Shown here in pieces: positions 8,312-16,688 of a stretch of 35,996 nt of DNA (position 1 is the first letter of the stretch; the number at the start of each line of letters is the position of its first letter). The DNA is from Alphaproteobacteria bacterium (lineage in GTDB: Bacteria > Pseudomonadota > Alphaproteobacteria > SHVZ01): contig VGEH01000031.1 of NCBI GenBank assembly GCA_016869375.1, positions 1 through 35,996 of the forward strand, in the 5' to 3' direction. The translations under genes were made by a program, and so were the position numbers. The notes under the pieces are model-generated. The model did no database searches. It was not told the DNA's origin and saw only the letters and a program-made list of their open reading frames with translations.

Positions 8312-9141
8312 GGCCGCCCGCCCTGCTGGATGCCGCGCCGGAGATAGATCCAGGCGACCGCGCCGGTCATCAGGTAGGAGAGAACGCCCAGCGCATTCGC
8401 CGTGCCGTAATCGCCATAGGCGTTGATGCGGAAGGCCATGTCGACCGTCATCATGGTCGGCGACTCGCCCGAGATCATGATCGGCACGCTCAACACCGAC
8501 ATCATGGTGACGAAGGAGAGGATCAGCGCCACCACCAGCGTCGGCAGCACCTGCGGCGTGACGATCTCGACCAGGATGCGGAGCCGGCCGGCGCCGAGAT
8601 TGCGCGCCGCCTCGATGGTCGAGCGGTCGAGCGAGGCCATGGCGCCGGCGACCAGCAATGCCACGAAGGGCGTCTGCTTCCAGACAAAGGTGATGACGAT
8701 GCCGCGCCAGTCGAGCAGGCTCGTGGTCTGGATCGGCTCGAGGATGCCGAGCGAGACCAGCGAGTTGTTCATCAGGCCGTTCTTGGCGATGAAGGTGCGC
8801 ATGCATTGCGCCGCGACCACGAACGGAATGAACAGCGGCCAGCGATAGAGCCATTTTAGGATCGCGACCGCGCGCGGATTCTCGCCGAGCGTCAGGTAGC
8901 CGCCGATGGCGATCGCGAGCGCGCCGCAGAGCAGCGTCGAGACGCCGACGATGACCAGCGTGAAGCCGATATCGACCGAGTAGAGCTCGAAGGCGCGATG
9001 GAAGTTGCCGAGCGTGACCACGCCTTCCTTGGTGGTGAAGGCGGTGGCGACCGAGAATCCGAGCGGATAGACGAAGAGCGCGCCGACGGCGAAAAGCGCC
9101 GGCGCGACGAGCAGCAGGCCGATGAGGCGAGGATTCGCCAA
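8308..9141 (-). CDS. ABC transporter permease 1
   Basis: Inner-membrane permease of 277 residues, of the PotB/SfuB-like type. The first helix is LLLVAPALFAVGALFVYPLG, and about six hydrophobic segments follow. The EAA loop EAARNLGAGRLRILVEIVTP is clear. ATG at 9141 (MANPRLIG) is well placed. The gene is separated from the solute-binding protein gene by 74 bp containing a strong hairpin, and overlaps permease 2 by 4 bp. It forms the heteromeric channel with permease 2. Confidence 0.93.
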   Translation of the reverse strand: MANPRLIGLLLVAPALFAVGALFVYPLGFSVATAFTTKEGVVTLGNFHRAFELYSVDIGFTLVIVGVSTLLCGALAIAIGGYLTLGENPRAVAILKWLYRWPLFIPFVVAAQCMRTFIAKNGLMNNSLVSLGILEPIQTTSLLDWRGIVITFVWKQTPFVALLVAGAMASLDRSTIEAARNLGAGRLRILVEIVTPQVLPTLVVALILSFVTMMSVLSVPIMISGESPTMMTVDMAFRINAYGDYGTANALGVLSYLMTGAVAWIYLRRGIQQGGRP

Positions 9142-9156
9142 TCAGCCCGCCACGCT

Positions 9157-9182
9157 ACCCTCCCCCGCTGAGGGGGGAGGGT
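9157..9182. repeat. GC-rich stem-loop between binding-protein and permease genes
   Basis: A 10-bp perfect inverted repeat (9157-9166 and 9173-9182, arms ACCCTCCCCC and GGGGGGAGGGT minus one base) with a 6-nt loop. It lies between the stop of the solute-binding protein gene and the start of permease 1. No T-tract follows on the transcribed minus strand, so it is not a classic intrinsic terminator. Such hairpins typically stabilise the upstream message or attenuate the downstream one. The sequence also looks like the C/G-rich repeats dispersed in many alphaproteobacterial intergenic regions (inference). Confidence 0.75.
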
Positions 9183-9215
9183 TACGAGGCTGAGTTGTCA
9201 CCTAGGCGAAACGGC

Positions 9216-10361
9216 TCAGTTCACGACCTTCTTCTCATAGGCCTCGAGGATATCGTCGAAGTACTGCTTGATCGGGAAGGACTTGCCCTTGGAGGCGAGC
9301 TCCTGCGGCGTCACGTCGACGAACAGCTTGTTCCAGGTGGCGTCGTCGAGCTGGCTCTTGACGTGCTGCGCATCGATGCCGGGGTACCAGTTGAACCTCT
9401 TGACGATGCCGTCGGCCTGCACCGCCGGGCTGGTCGCGACCTCGATGAACTTCTTCGCCGCTTCCATGTTCGCGGCCTTGGCCGGGATCACGTAGTACAT
9501 CGGCTGGCCGGGCATGCCGGGGCCGATCAGCGACAGCTTCATGGTGGGCGGCAGCTTTCCGTCTGCCATCCAGGTGTAGAACATGTCGACCCAGACCGGG
9601 CCCATGGCGATCTCGCCGCGGTTCAGCATGTCGAGCGTGCCGGCATTGCCGGGGGTGATCGTCGCCACCTTGTTGAAGTCCTTGAGCTCGGCGAGCGCCG
9701 CGTTCCAGGCATCCTTCTCGGCTGCGTCATACGGACCGTTGGCGAGCTTGTTCGGGTCCTTCGAATGCGCATAGACCCAGCCGACGACGAAGCTGACGCC
9801 GGACATGCCGCCCTTGATGCCGTTGTAGCCGAACTGCTTCGGGTTGGCCTTCGCCCAGGCTTCGAGCTCCTTGTAGGTCTTCGGCGGGTTCTTCACGAGC
9901 GCCGGGTTGTAGGCGATCGCGGTCTGGCTGTTGAACATCGGGATGACGTAGCCCTCGACCTTGGCGCCGAGCGCCATCTTCGAGTTGTCCGAGGTCACCA
10001 ACTTCCCGGACGCGACGTCCTTGGTGTAGGGCGCGAGCAGGCCGGCCGTCACGAGGTCGCCCGCCATCTTCTGATGGATCACGGCCACGTCGACATCCCA
10101 GGTCGCGCGGTCCTTCTGGGCGATGATCTTCTCGGCGATCTTCTGCGAGCCGGCATCGCCGGGACCGGTGCCGACCGAGCTGATCGTCACGTTCGGATTC
10201 GACTTCTGGAAGATCGGGCCGAGATAGTCCTTCACATAGTCGACCATGTTCTGGTCGCCGGCGGTGATCACGTTGAGCGTGACCCTCTGCGCGCTGGCGC
10301 TTGCCGGTGCGAGAGCGAGAGCCAGAGCGGCGGCCGTCGCGAGCTTGAAGACTGGTTTCAT
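9216..10361 (-). CDS. ABC transporter periplasmic solute-binding protein
   Basis: A 381-residue extracellular solute-binding protein (family 1 type, like putrescine, iron or 2-aminoethylphosphonate binders). The N-terminus is a classical Sec signal peptide, KLATAAALALALAPASASA, cleaved before QRVTLN. Inside are VITAGDQNMVDYVKDYL, AKVEGYVIPMFNSQTAIAYN and a C-terminal VATSPAVQADGIVKRFNWYP typical of the fold. ATG at 10361 is behind a near-perfect AGGAGG; the frame remains open to 10511 but only inside the ATPase gene. Ligand cannot be inferred safely. The gene sits between the ATPase and the permeases and is followed by a hairpin, as expected for a subunit needed in excess. Confidence 0.94.
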   Translation of the reverse strand: MKPVFKLATAAALALALAPASASAQRVTLNVITAGDQNMVDYVKDYLGPIFQKSNPNVTISSVGTGPGDAGSQKIAEKIIAQKDRATWDVDVAVIHQKMAGDLVTAGLLAPYTKDVASGKLVTSDNSKMALGAKVEGYVIPMFNSQTAIAYNPALVKNPPKTYKELEAWAKANPKQFGYNGIKGGMSGVSFVVGWVYAHSKDPNKLANGPYDAAEKDAWNAALAELKDFNKVATITPGNAGTLDMLNRGEIAMGPVWVDMFYTWMADGKLPPTMKLSLIGPGMPGQPMYYVIPAKAANMEAAKKFIEVATSPAVQADGIVKRFNWYPGIDAQHVKSQLDDATWNKLFVDVTPQELASKGKSFPIKQYFDDILEAYEKKVVN

Positions 10362-10387
10362 CAAGGTCCTCCTTCGGTGAACGGGAT

Positions 10388-11458
<1,071 letters not shown>

Positions 11459-11510
11459 GCCGACATTTCCCTCCCTGCTCACCCGCTCTTTACGGCGGGT
11501 TTCGCGTCGG

Positions 11511-11544
11511 TTTCATGACATGACAGTTTTATGAAAGTCTGACA
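11511..11544. promoter_or_regulatory. AT-rich island with repeated TGACA units between divergent operons
   Basis: In otherwise very GC-rich DNA, the spacer between the ABC ATPase gene and the copper operon contains three TGACA units (11516-11520, 11521-11525, 11540-11544) and an inverted pair TTTCAT (11511-11516)/ATGAAA (11531-11536). TGACA is the half-site of CusR/CopR-type copper boxes (known for E. coli), but here the units are direct rather than inverted. It is the only obvious candidate regulatory patch for either operon. Confidence 0.35.
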
Positions 11545-11622
11545 GGCCCCTCGGCCGGCGGCAAGCCCGCGACGACTCGGGCCGTTGCCGAAACGCCCCC
11601 TCCGGCGATAAGGTCGGCCGGC

Positions 11623-11982
11623 ATGTTCGCGCGGATCAGACGCTTCGGTTGGGCGGCCAGGCTGGCCGTGGCAGCACTCGCCTTCCAGGCGATCGTACTG
11701 GCCGTCCAGACGCCGATGGAGGTCGCCCGCGGCCTCCCGCCGGAGCATTGCGAGCGGGCCGATGCGTCGGGCGGCCATCACAAGGCACCGGCGCAGACCG
11801 CCGGCGACTGCCAGATCTGCCTCGGCATGCAGGTGGCCGGTCACGGCGTCGCGCCGACCGCGCCTGTCCTCCCGCTTCCGCCCCTGGCCCCGTCGATCGC
11901 GCGCGTCGCCATCGCGATCGAGGCGCCGCCCACCCAGCCACAAACCCCGCAAAACCCGCGCGCACCTCCGGCGTCGATCTGA
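11623..11982 (+). CDS. DUF2946-like small Cys/His protein, copper operon
   Basis: A 119-residue protein: an N-terminal hydrophobic helix (LAVAALAFQAIVLAVQ), a central His/Cys-rich stretch with HCERAD, GGHH and CQICLG, and a Pro-rich tail with PTQPQTPQNPRAPP. The CxxC motif after a membrane helix, together with its place at the head of a copper operon, resembles DUF2946 proteins, which have no assigned activity. The His and Cys residues could bind metal (inference). ATG at 11623 is the only reasonable start; no strong Shine-Dalgarno is visible. It is probably exported or membrane-anchored. Confidence 0.7.
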   Translation: MFARIRRFGWAARLAVAALAFQAIVLAVQTPMEVARGLPPEHCERADASGGHHKAPAQTAGDCQICLGMQVAGHGVAPTAPVLPLPPLAPSIARVAIAIEAPPTQPQTPQNPRAPPASI

Positions 11983-11987
11983 CCCGC

Positions 11988-12001
11988 GCCGCTTCGGCGG
12001 C
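11988..12001. other. TTCG-tetraloop hairpin
   Basis: A 5-bp GCCGC/GCGGC stem around a TTCG loop lies just after the DUF2946-like gene and before the YcnI gene. UUCG tetraloops are unusually stable. No T-tract follows, so it is more likely an RNA-processing or stability element than a terminator. Confidence 0.3.
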
Positions 12002-12036
12002 ACTTTCGGAATCGTCAGATCAACAGGAGAACGATC

Positions 12037-12549
12037 ATGCGCGCACTCTGCGCCTCGTTTGCCGTTCTGGCAGGCCTTGCCCTGCCCGCTCACGCCCATG
12101 TCACGCTCGAAACCCAGCAGGCCGTCGCCGGCACCTACTACAAGGCCGTGCTTCGCGTCGGCCATGGCTGCGAGGGCACACCGATGCACACCATCCGCGT
12201 GCAGATTCCCGACGGCGTCGTCGCCGTGAAGCCGATGCCGAAGCCCGGCTGGCAGCTCAGCACGAAGACGGGGAAGCTCGCCCAGCCCATCAGCGACGGC
12301 CATGGCGGCCAGATCACCGAAGGCGTCCGCGAGATCACCTGGTCGGGCGGCAAGCTTCTCGACGAGCACTACGACGAGTTCGTCTTCCGCGGCCGCCTGC
12401 CCGACAAGCCCAACACGACCCTCTACATCCCCGTCGTCCAGGAATGCGAGAAGGGCGTGCATCGCTGGATCGAGATCCCGGCCGAGGGGAAAAAGGCCGA
12501 TGACTACAAGGAGCCGGCACCGGCGGTGAGAATCCTGCCCAAGCCTTGA
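12037..12549 (+). CDS. YcnI/DUF1775 family periplasmic copper-binding protein
   Basis: A 170-residue protein with signal peptide LCASFAVLAGLALPAHA and mature N-terminus at His21 (HVTLE). An N-terminal histidine after cleavage is the hallmark of YcnI (DUF1775), where it binds Cu(II) together with a downstream Trp; here PKPGWQLS supplies a candidate. The DUF1775 core includes GTYYKAVLRVGHGCEGT and VQIPDGVVAVKPMPKPGW. ATG at 12037 is preceded by AGGAGA at good spacing. The stop overlaps the TTG start of the CopCD gene (TTGA). It likely delivers or buffers periplasmic copper for its neighbours. Confidence 0.93.
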   Translation: MRALCASFAVLAGLALPAHAHVTLETQQAVAGTYYKAVLRVGHGCEGTPMHTIRVQIPDGVVAVKPMPKPGWQLSTKTGKLAQPISDGHGGQITEGVREITWSGGKLLDEHYDEFVFRGRLPDKPNTTLYIPVVQECEKGVHRWIEIPAEGKKADDYKEPAPAVRILPKP

Positions 12550-14102
12550 AACGTCTCCTCCTCGTCGTCTGGCTGCTGGCCGGCGTCGTCCTCTGGACGG
12601 CGCCGGCGGCGGCGCATGCGGTCCTGCAATCAGCCTCCCCGGCCGATCGGGAGGTGCTCGCCGCGGCGCCGGCGGCGATCGTCCTGACTTTCAACGAGCC
12701 GGTGGTGCCGATCTCAGCCCAGGTGCTGGACAGCAACGGGCGCGTCGTCACGCGCGATGGCCAGGCAAGCAACACCACCCTGCGGATCGCGCTTCCTGCC
12801 GGCCTTCCTGCCGGCGCCTATGTCGCCTCCTGGCGCGTGACCTCGGCTGACTCCCATCCGATCGCCGGCTCGTTGGTCTTCGCCGTCGGCGCGGCGCCGG
12901 CGAGCTGGGGAACAGGCATCTCCTCGCCTTCAACCGACGGAAGCTGGCAGACGGGGTTCTTCGTCGTTCGCACCGCCCTCTCCGTCGCGCTGATCCTGTC
13001 CGCAGGCGGCGCGCTGGCGCTCGTCTTCGTTCGGCGCTCGCCAGGGCTGCATCCTTTGCTCTCGCGCCTGACGTGGATCGCGGGCGGACTGGCGCTGCTT
13101 GTCGTCGGCGTCCAGGGCGCCATGCTGAAGGACGCTCCCTTCATCGACCTGCTGCGATGGAGCACCTGGGAGCTCGGCGCCTCGACGACGCGCGGCATCA
13201 GCGCCGCCGTCGCCATCGGCGGCCTCCTGGTCCTGCTCCTCGGCCTGCGCCTCGCCGCGCGGCCGCTGCTGCTTCTGGGCGCGCTCGTCGCGCTGGCGAG
13301 CGTCGCGTTCACCGGTCACACCGGTACCGGCAGCCCGCGCTGGCTGTCGGCGCCTCTGCTTGCGCTGCACGCGATCCTGGTGGGTTTCTGGATCGGCTCG
13401 CTGATCCCGCTCCTGCACGGCTTCGCACGCAGCACGGAAACGAAGCGGCTCGTCGCCCGCTTCTCGATGCTCGCCATGATCGCGGTGCCGATCCTGATCT
13501 TCTGCGGCGTCGCCCTCGTCTTCCGTCATGTCACCGGCTGGAACGAGCTGACCGAGACGCGCTACGGCATCCTGCTGCTGGTAAAGATTGCGCTCGTCGT
13601 CGTGCTGCTGGCGATGGCCGCCATCAACAAATGGGCTTTGACGCCGCGCCTGCCGCGATCCACGGCGCAGCTGACCTCGACCATTCGCCTCGAGCTGCTG
13701 CTCGGCATCGCCATCCTCGCGGTAACGGTGCTGCTCTCGCAGACGCCACCGCCCGCCAGCGCGTCCGCGCATGAGCACGGCACGGGACACCTGCACGGCG
13801 TCATGGCGCGCCTCGAATCCGGCCGGTACCTCGCCGAGATCGAAGTGACGCCGGGCGCCGCCGGCCGCAACCTGATCCTGTTCCGGATCGAGCTGCCGAA
13901 TGCGCCGAAGGAGGTGACGATCGAGCTGTCGCAGCCCGATGCCGGCATCGAGCCGATCCACCGGCCGATGACCGACGACAACGGCACCCATGTGCTGGAA
14001 GGGCCGGAGCTCGCCGTCTCCGGGCGCTGGCGCGTGCGGATCGACGTGCTGATCACCGATTTCGACAAGGCGATCTTCGAGACCGAGATTCCGATTCAGT
14101 GA
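12546..14102 (+). CDS. CopC-CopD fusion copper transport protein with C-terminal YtkA-like domain
   Basis: A 518-residue membrane protein. After a signal peptide the mature N-terminus is His24 (HAVLQSASPAD), starting a CopC domain; SADSHP supplies Asp102 and His104, the expected Cu(II) ligands with His24. From about residue 140 to 400 there are about eight hydrophobic helices of the CopD domain (for example TALSVALILSAGGALALVFV). The last ~110 residues, after HEHGTGHLHG, look like a periplasmic FixH/YtkA-like beta domain. Such CopCD (YcnJ-like) proteins import copper. The start is TTG at 12546, 4 bp inside the YcnI gene, and the end overlaps the region of the MbnP gene. The His-rich linker may bind copper. 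Confidence 0.93.
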   Translation: MKRLLLVVWLLAGVVLWTAPAAAHAVLQSASPADREVLAAAPAAIVLTFNEPVVPISAQVLDSNGRVVTRDGQASNTTLRIALPAGLPAGAYVASWRVTSADSHPIAGSLVFAVGAAPASWGTGISSPSTDGSWQTGFFVVRTALSVALILSAGGALALVFVRRSPGLHPLLSRLTWIAGGLALLVVGVQGAMLKDAPFIDLLRWSTWELGASTTRGISAAVAIGGLLVLLLGLRLAARPLLLLGALVALASVAFTGHTGTGSPRWLSAPLLALHAILVGFWIGSLIPLLHGFARSTETKRLVARFSMLAMIAVPILIFCGVALVFRHVTGWNELTETRYGILLLVKIALVVVLLAMAAINKWALTPRLPRSTAQLTSTIRLELLLGIAILAVTVLLSQTPPPASASAHEHGTGHLHGVMARLESGRYLAEIEVTPGAAGRNLILFRIELPNAPKEVTIELSQPDAGIEPIHRPMTDDNGTHVLEGPELAVSGRWRVRIDVLITDFDKAIFETEIPIQ

Positions 14103-14128
14103 CTAACGCCATGCGTAGTGGAGGAAAC

Positions 14129-15037
14129 ATGCTGAACCGATCTTCGCTAGCGCTCCTTCTCACCGTCCTGATCGCTGCGACGCCGGCGGCTCTCGCGGCC
14201 GAGCGTCCGGTGACGCTGCGCTTCGATGCCGTCGTCGGCGATGCCGCTTTCGCCTGCGGGCAGGTCTACCGCGGCATCGGCTCGACCAAGTCCCGCATCA
14301 CGCCGTCGGATTTCCGCTTCTACGTCTCCGATGTGCAGCTCCTCGCGCGGGATGGGCGCGCGGCTTCACTCGACCTGGAGCAGGACGGAAAGTGGCAGTA
14401 CCGCAACTTGGCCCTGATCGACTTCGAGGACGGGTCGGGCCCCTGCTCCAACGGAACTCCGGAAACGCGCGCGCTCGTGCGCGGGACGGCGCCGGAAGGC
14501 GACTATGTCGGCATGCGCTTCACCCTCGGCGTCCCCTTCGCACTCAACCATGAGGACGCGACGCTGGCGTACTCGCCCTTGAACCTGAGCGGCCTCTTCT
14601 GGAGCTGGCTCGGCGGGTACAAGTTCCTGAGAGTCGACATGGCGACCGCCGGCGAGCAGGGCTTCATCGTTCATCTCGGCAGCGCCGATTGCCAGCCGGC
14701 AACGCCGATGACGATGTCGAGCCACGCTACCGCGCATCAGGGACATGCCGGAGCGGCGCGCCAGCAGGCGATTCAGCGCCCGTCGCGATGCGACCGACCC
14801 AACCGACCGGTCGTGACCTTGCCCTCGTTCGATCCGGCGAAGGACATCGTCGTCGCCGACCTCGCCGCGCTTCTCGCCGCCACCAATGTCGACATCAACA
14901 AGCCGGGGACGCCGCTCGGCTGCATGTCGAGCGCGGGCGATACCGACTGCGACGGCATCATGACCGCCCTCGGCCTTTCCGCCGACGGTCGGTCGAGCGG
15001 ACCCCAGACCTTCTTCCGTATCCGAGCGGCGAAGTAG
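14129..15037 (+). CDS. mbnP: MbnP family copper-binding protein (metallo-mystery pair, four-Cys motif)
   Basis: A 302-residue secreted protein with signal peptide SSLALLLTVLIAATPAALA. It carries MbnP hallmarks: FACGQVY, DFRFYVSDVQLL, ALIDFEDGSGPC, TLGVPFALNHEDA, and FWSWLGGYKFLR with the paired Trp158 and Trp160. Cysteines 43, 106, 188 and 221, plus GCMSSAGDTDC (265, 274), agree with the four-Cys motif family. In the methanotroph system the partner MbnH oxidises an MbnP tryptophan to kynurenine, creating a copper site (known); Trp158/160 is the likely place here (inference). ATG at 14129 follows GGAGG; a GTG at 14099 is less likely. A His-rich insert (SSHATAHQGH) may bind extra metal. Confidence 0.93.
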   Translation: MLNRSSLALLLTVLIAATPAALAAERPVTLRFDAVVGDAAFACGQVYRGIGSTKSRITPSDFRFYVSDVQLLARDGRAASLDLEQDGKWQYRNLALIDFEDGSGPCSNGTPETRALVRGTAPEGDYVGMRFTLGVPFALNHEDATLAYSPLNLSGLFWSWLGGYKFLRVDMATAGEQGFIVHLGSADCQPATPMTMSSHATAHQGHAGAARQQAIQRPSRCDRPNRPVVTLPSFDPAKDIVVADLAALLAATNVDINKPGTPLGCMSSAGDTDCDGIMTALGLSADGRSSGPQTFFRIRAAK

Positions 15038-15043
15038 CAGGAC

Positions 15044-16195
15044 ATGGCGTCGGCGCGGTTCATCGCGGGGCTCCTGGCGGCTGTCGTGACGCTCGCCGCG
15101 ATCGGCTCGTCCCTCGCCGCGGCGGCGGACTATGTCTGGCGCATTCCGTCATGGCTGCCGAAACCGGCGCCCCCGCGCGGGAACGCCATGTCGGAAGCGA
15201 AGGTCGAGCTCGGCCGCTATCTCTTCTACGACACGCGCCTGTCGCTGGACGGCACTTTCTCGTGTGCGACCTGCCACAAGCAGGCTCTCGCCTTCACCGA
15301 CGGCCGCGCCAAGGCGATCGGCGTCACCGGTCAATTGCATCCCCGCAGCGCCATGTCGCTGGCGAATGTCGCCTACAATCCGGTGCTGACCTGGGCCAAT
15401 CCTCTGCTGAGGCTGCTGGAGAACCAGGCGCTGGTTCCGATGTTCAACGAGCATCCGGTCGAGATGGGGCTCGCCGGCCGGGAGCGTCCTCTGGACGAAG
15501 CGCTGGACCGCGATCCCCGGTACCAGCGGATGTTCGTCGCGGCCTTTCCCCAGGAGAGCGGCGTCTCGTCGCTCCCCAAGATCGTCAGAGCGCTCGCGGC
15601 GTTCCAGCGCAGCCTGATCTCGGCTAACTCGCCTTACGATCGCTATCGCTACGGCGGCGATCCGTCGGCGATCTCGGACGCCGCGAAGCGCGGCGAGGCC
15701 CTGTTCTTCGGAGAACGGCTGGAGTGCCACCACTGCCACGGCAGCTTCAACATGAACGACAACGTCGTTCACGAGCGGACGGCCTTTCTCGAGCTCGCCT
15801 TCCACAATACCGGGCTCTACAACCTGGGCGGCACCGGCGCCTATCCACCGGAGAACACCGGCGTAAAGGAGATCAGCGGCCGGCCGGAGCACATGGGCGC
15901 GTTCCGGACGCCGACGTTACGGAATATCGCCGTCACCGCGCCCTACATGCATGACGGCAGCATCGCTACCCTGGACGGCGTGATCGACCACTACGCCGCC
16001 GGCGGGCGCACGATCGCGGACGGCCCTCTCGCCGGCATCGGATCGAAGAACCCCTACAAGGACATCCTGGTCCCGGGCTTCGAGATCAGCGCGGACGAGC
16101 GCGCCGACCTGATCGCCTTTCTTCGCAGCCTGACCGATGAGGAATTCCTGTCCAACCCGCGCTTCAGCGATCCGTTCGACAAGGAGCCGCGCTGA
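15044..16195 (+). CDS. mbnH: MbnH family di-heme cytochrome c enzyme
   Basis: A 383-residue periplasmic di-heme enzyme related to bacterial cytochrome c peroxidases and MauG. The two c-heme sites are CATCH (Cys74, Cys77, His78) and CHHCH (Cys228, Cys231, His232). It also has ENQALVPMFNEHPVEMG, the FHNTGLYNL block and MHDGSIATLDGVIDHY with candidate distal ligands Met302/His303. An N-terminal hydrophobic segment directs export. ATG at 15044 is 6 bp after the MbnP stop, with AGCAGG in front. Family knowledge: MbnH post-translationally oxidises MbnP. It ends 2 bp from the convergent regulator gene. Confidence 0.94.
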   Translation: MASARFIAGLLAAVVTLAAIGSSLAAAADYVWRIPSWLPKPAPPRGNAMSEAKVELGRYLFYDTRLSLDGTFSCATCHKQALAFTDGRAKAIGVTGQLHPRSAMSLANVAYNPVLTWANPLLRLLENQALVPMFNEHPVEMGLAGRERPLDEALDRDPRYQRMFVAAFPQESGVSSLPKIVRALAAFQRSLISANSPYDRYRYGGDPSAISDAAKRGEALFFGERLECHHCHGSFNMNDNVVHERTAFLELAFHNTGLYNLGGTGAYPPENTGVKEISGRPEHMGAFRTPTLRNIAVTAPYMHDGSIATLDGVIDHYAAGGRTIADGPLAGIGSKNPYKDILVPGFEISADERADLIAFLRSLTDEEFLSNPRFSDPFDKEPR

Positions 16196-16197
16196 CG

Positions 16198-16596
16198 CTA
16201 CTCGGCCAGCAGGTCGATCTCGACATGGATCTTGCGCACGGCGAGGACCGGCCGCCGCGCGCGGCCTTCGCCGCGGTTGAGCCGGATGAGACCCGCCGCG
16301 CCCATCTTGTTGAGGGTACGCAGCACGTTCTGGACGGTACGCCCGGTCATGGCGGCAAGCGCGGTCACCGATTGCGGCTTACGCTCGGCGATCGTGCGCA
16401 ACATGATCCGGTTCTTCGGCGACAGCAGCTTGGCGCCGGCTTCGAAGCTACGGAAGCGCACACCGGGGGAAGATCGTCCCGGCGGTCCGATGCGCTCGGA
16501 CCAGATCTTGGGCTCGGTCGGATCGGGGTGCTCGTCGCCATCGTGCCGGCGGCCGCTCTGCATCACCTTCGGGGGAGAAGATGCGGTCAGCGACAT
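16198..16596 (-). CDS. MarR-like HTH regulator (COG4190/HVO_A0114-like)
   Basis: A 132-residue protein. The C-terminal ~85 residues form a winged helix: FRSFEAGAKLLSPKNRIMLR, then VTALAAMTGRTVQNVLRTL as recognition helix, GAAGLIRLN, a basic wing GEGRARRP and a terminal VRKIHVEIDL strand. This layout matches small antitoxin-like regulators of COG4190. The N-terminal 45 residues are polar and of uncertain reality; the true start may be downstream of the ATG at 16596. It is convergent with mbnH and divergent from the toxin-antitoxin locus, with no toxin partner of its own adjacent on its strand. Target unknown; TA or copper genes are possibilities. Confidence 0.78.
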   Translation of the reverse strand: MSLTASSPPKVMQSGRRHDGDEHPDPTEPKIWSERIGPPGRSSPGVRFRSFEAGAKLLSPKNRIMLRTIAERKPQSVTALAAMTGRTVQNVLRTLNKMGAAGLIRLNRGEGRARRPVLAVRKIHVEIDLLAE

Positions 16597-16654
16597 GCCT
16601 GCTCATATGGGCGCTCCGGTCAAAACTTAAAGATCACGCCTGCCTCTCCGGGCC

Positions 16655-16683
16655 TTGCCGTCACTAGTCCATTGGACTAGTAT
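16655..16683 (+). promoter_or_regulatory. Promoter of the toxin-antitoxin locus
   Basis: A TTGCCG -35 candidate (16655-16660) and TAGTAT -10 (16678-16683) are separated by 17 bp, the ideal spacing. The operator palindrome fills the spacer and part of the -10. The predicted transcription start falls at about 16689-16691, which is the toxin ATG itself, implying a leaderless or near-leaderless message. Confidence 0.6.
16663..16681. promoter_or_regulatory. Palindromic operator ACTAGTCCATTGGACTAGT
   Basis: A perfect 9-bp inverted repeat around a single central T. It lies between -35 and -10 just before the toxin gene. This is the expected place for autorepression by the HTH antitoxin alone or with toxin. 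Confidence 0.7.
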
Positions 16684-16688
16684 TGCGG

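Noticed and set aside
7493-8347. Plus-strand frame rich in Asp, Glu and Gln
   Set aside because: Antisense to permease 2; charged low-complexity is what hydrophobic helices give on the opposite strand.
9157-9182. Intrinsic terminator after the solute-binding protein gene
   Set aside because: No T-run follows on the minus strand and the downstream permeases clearly belong to the same operon.
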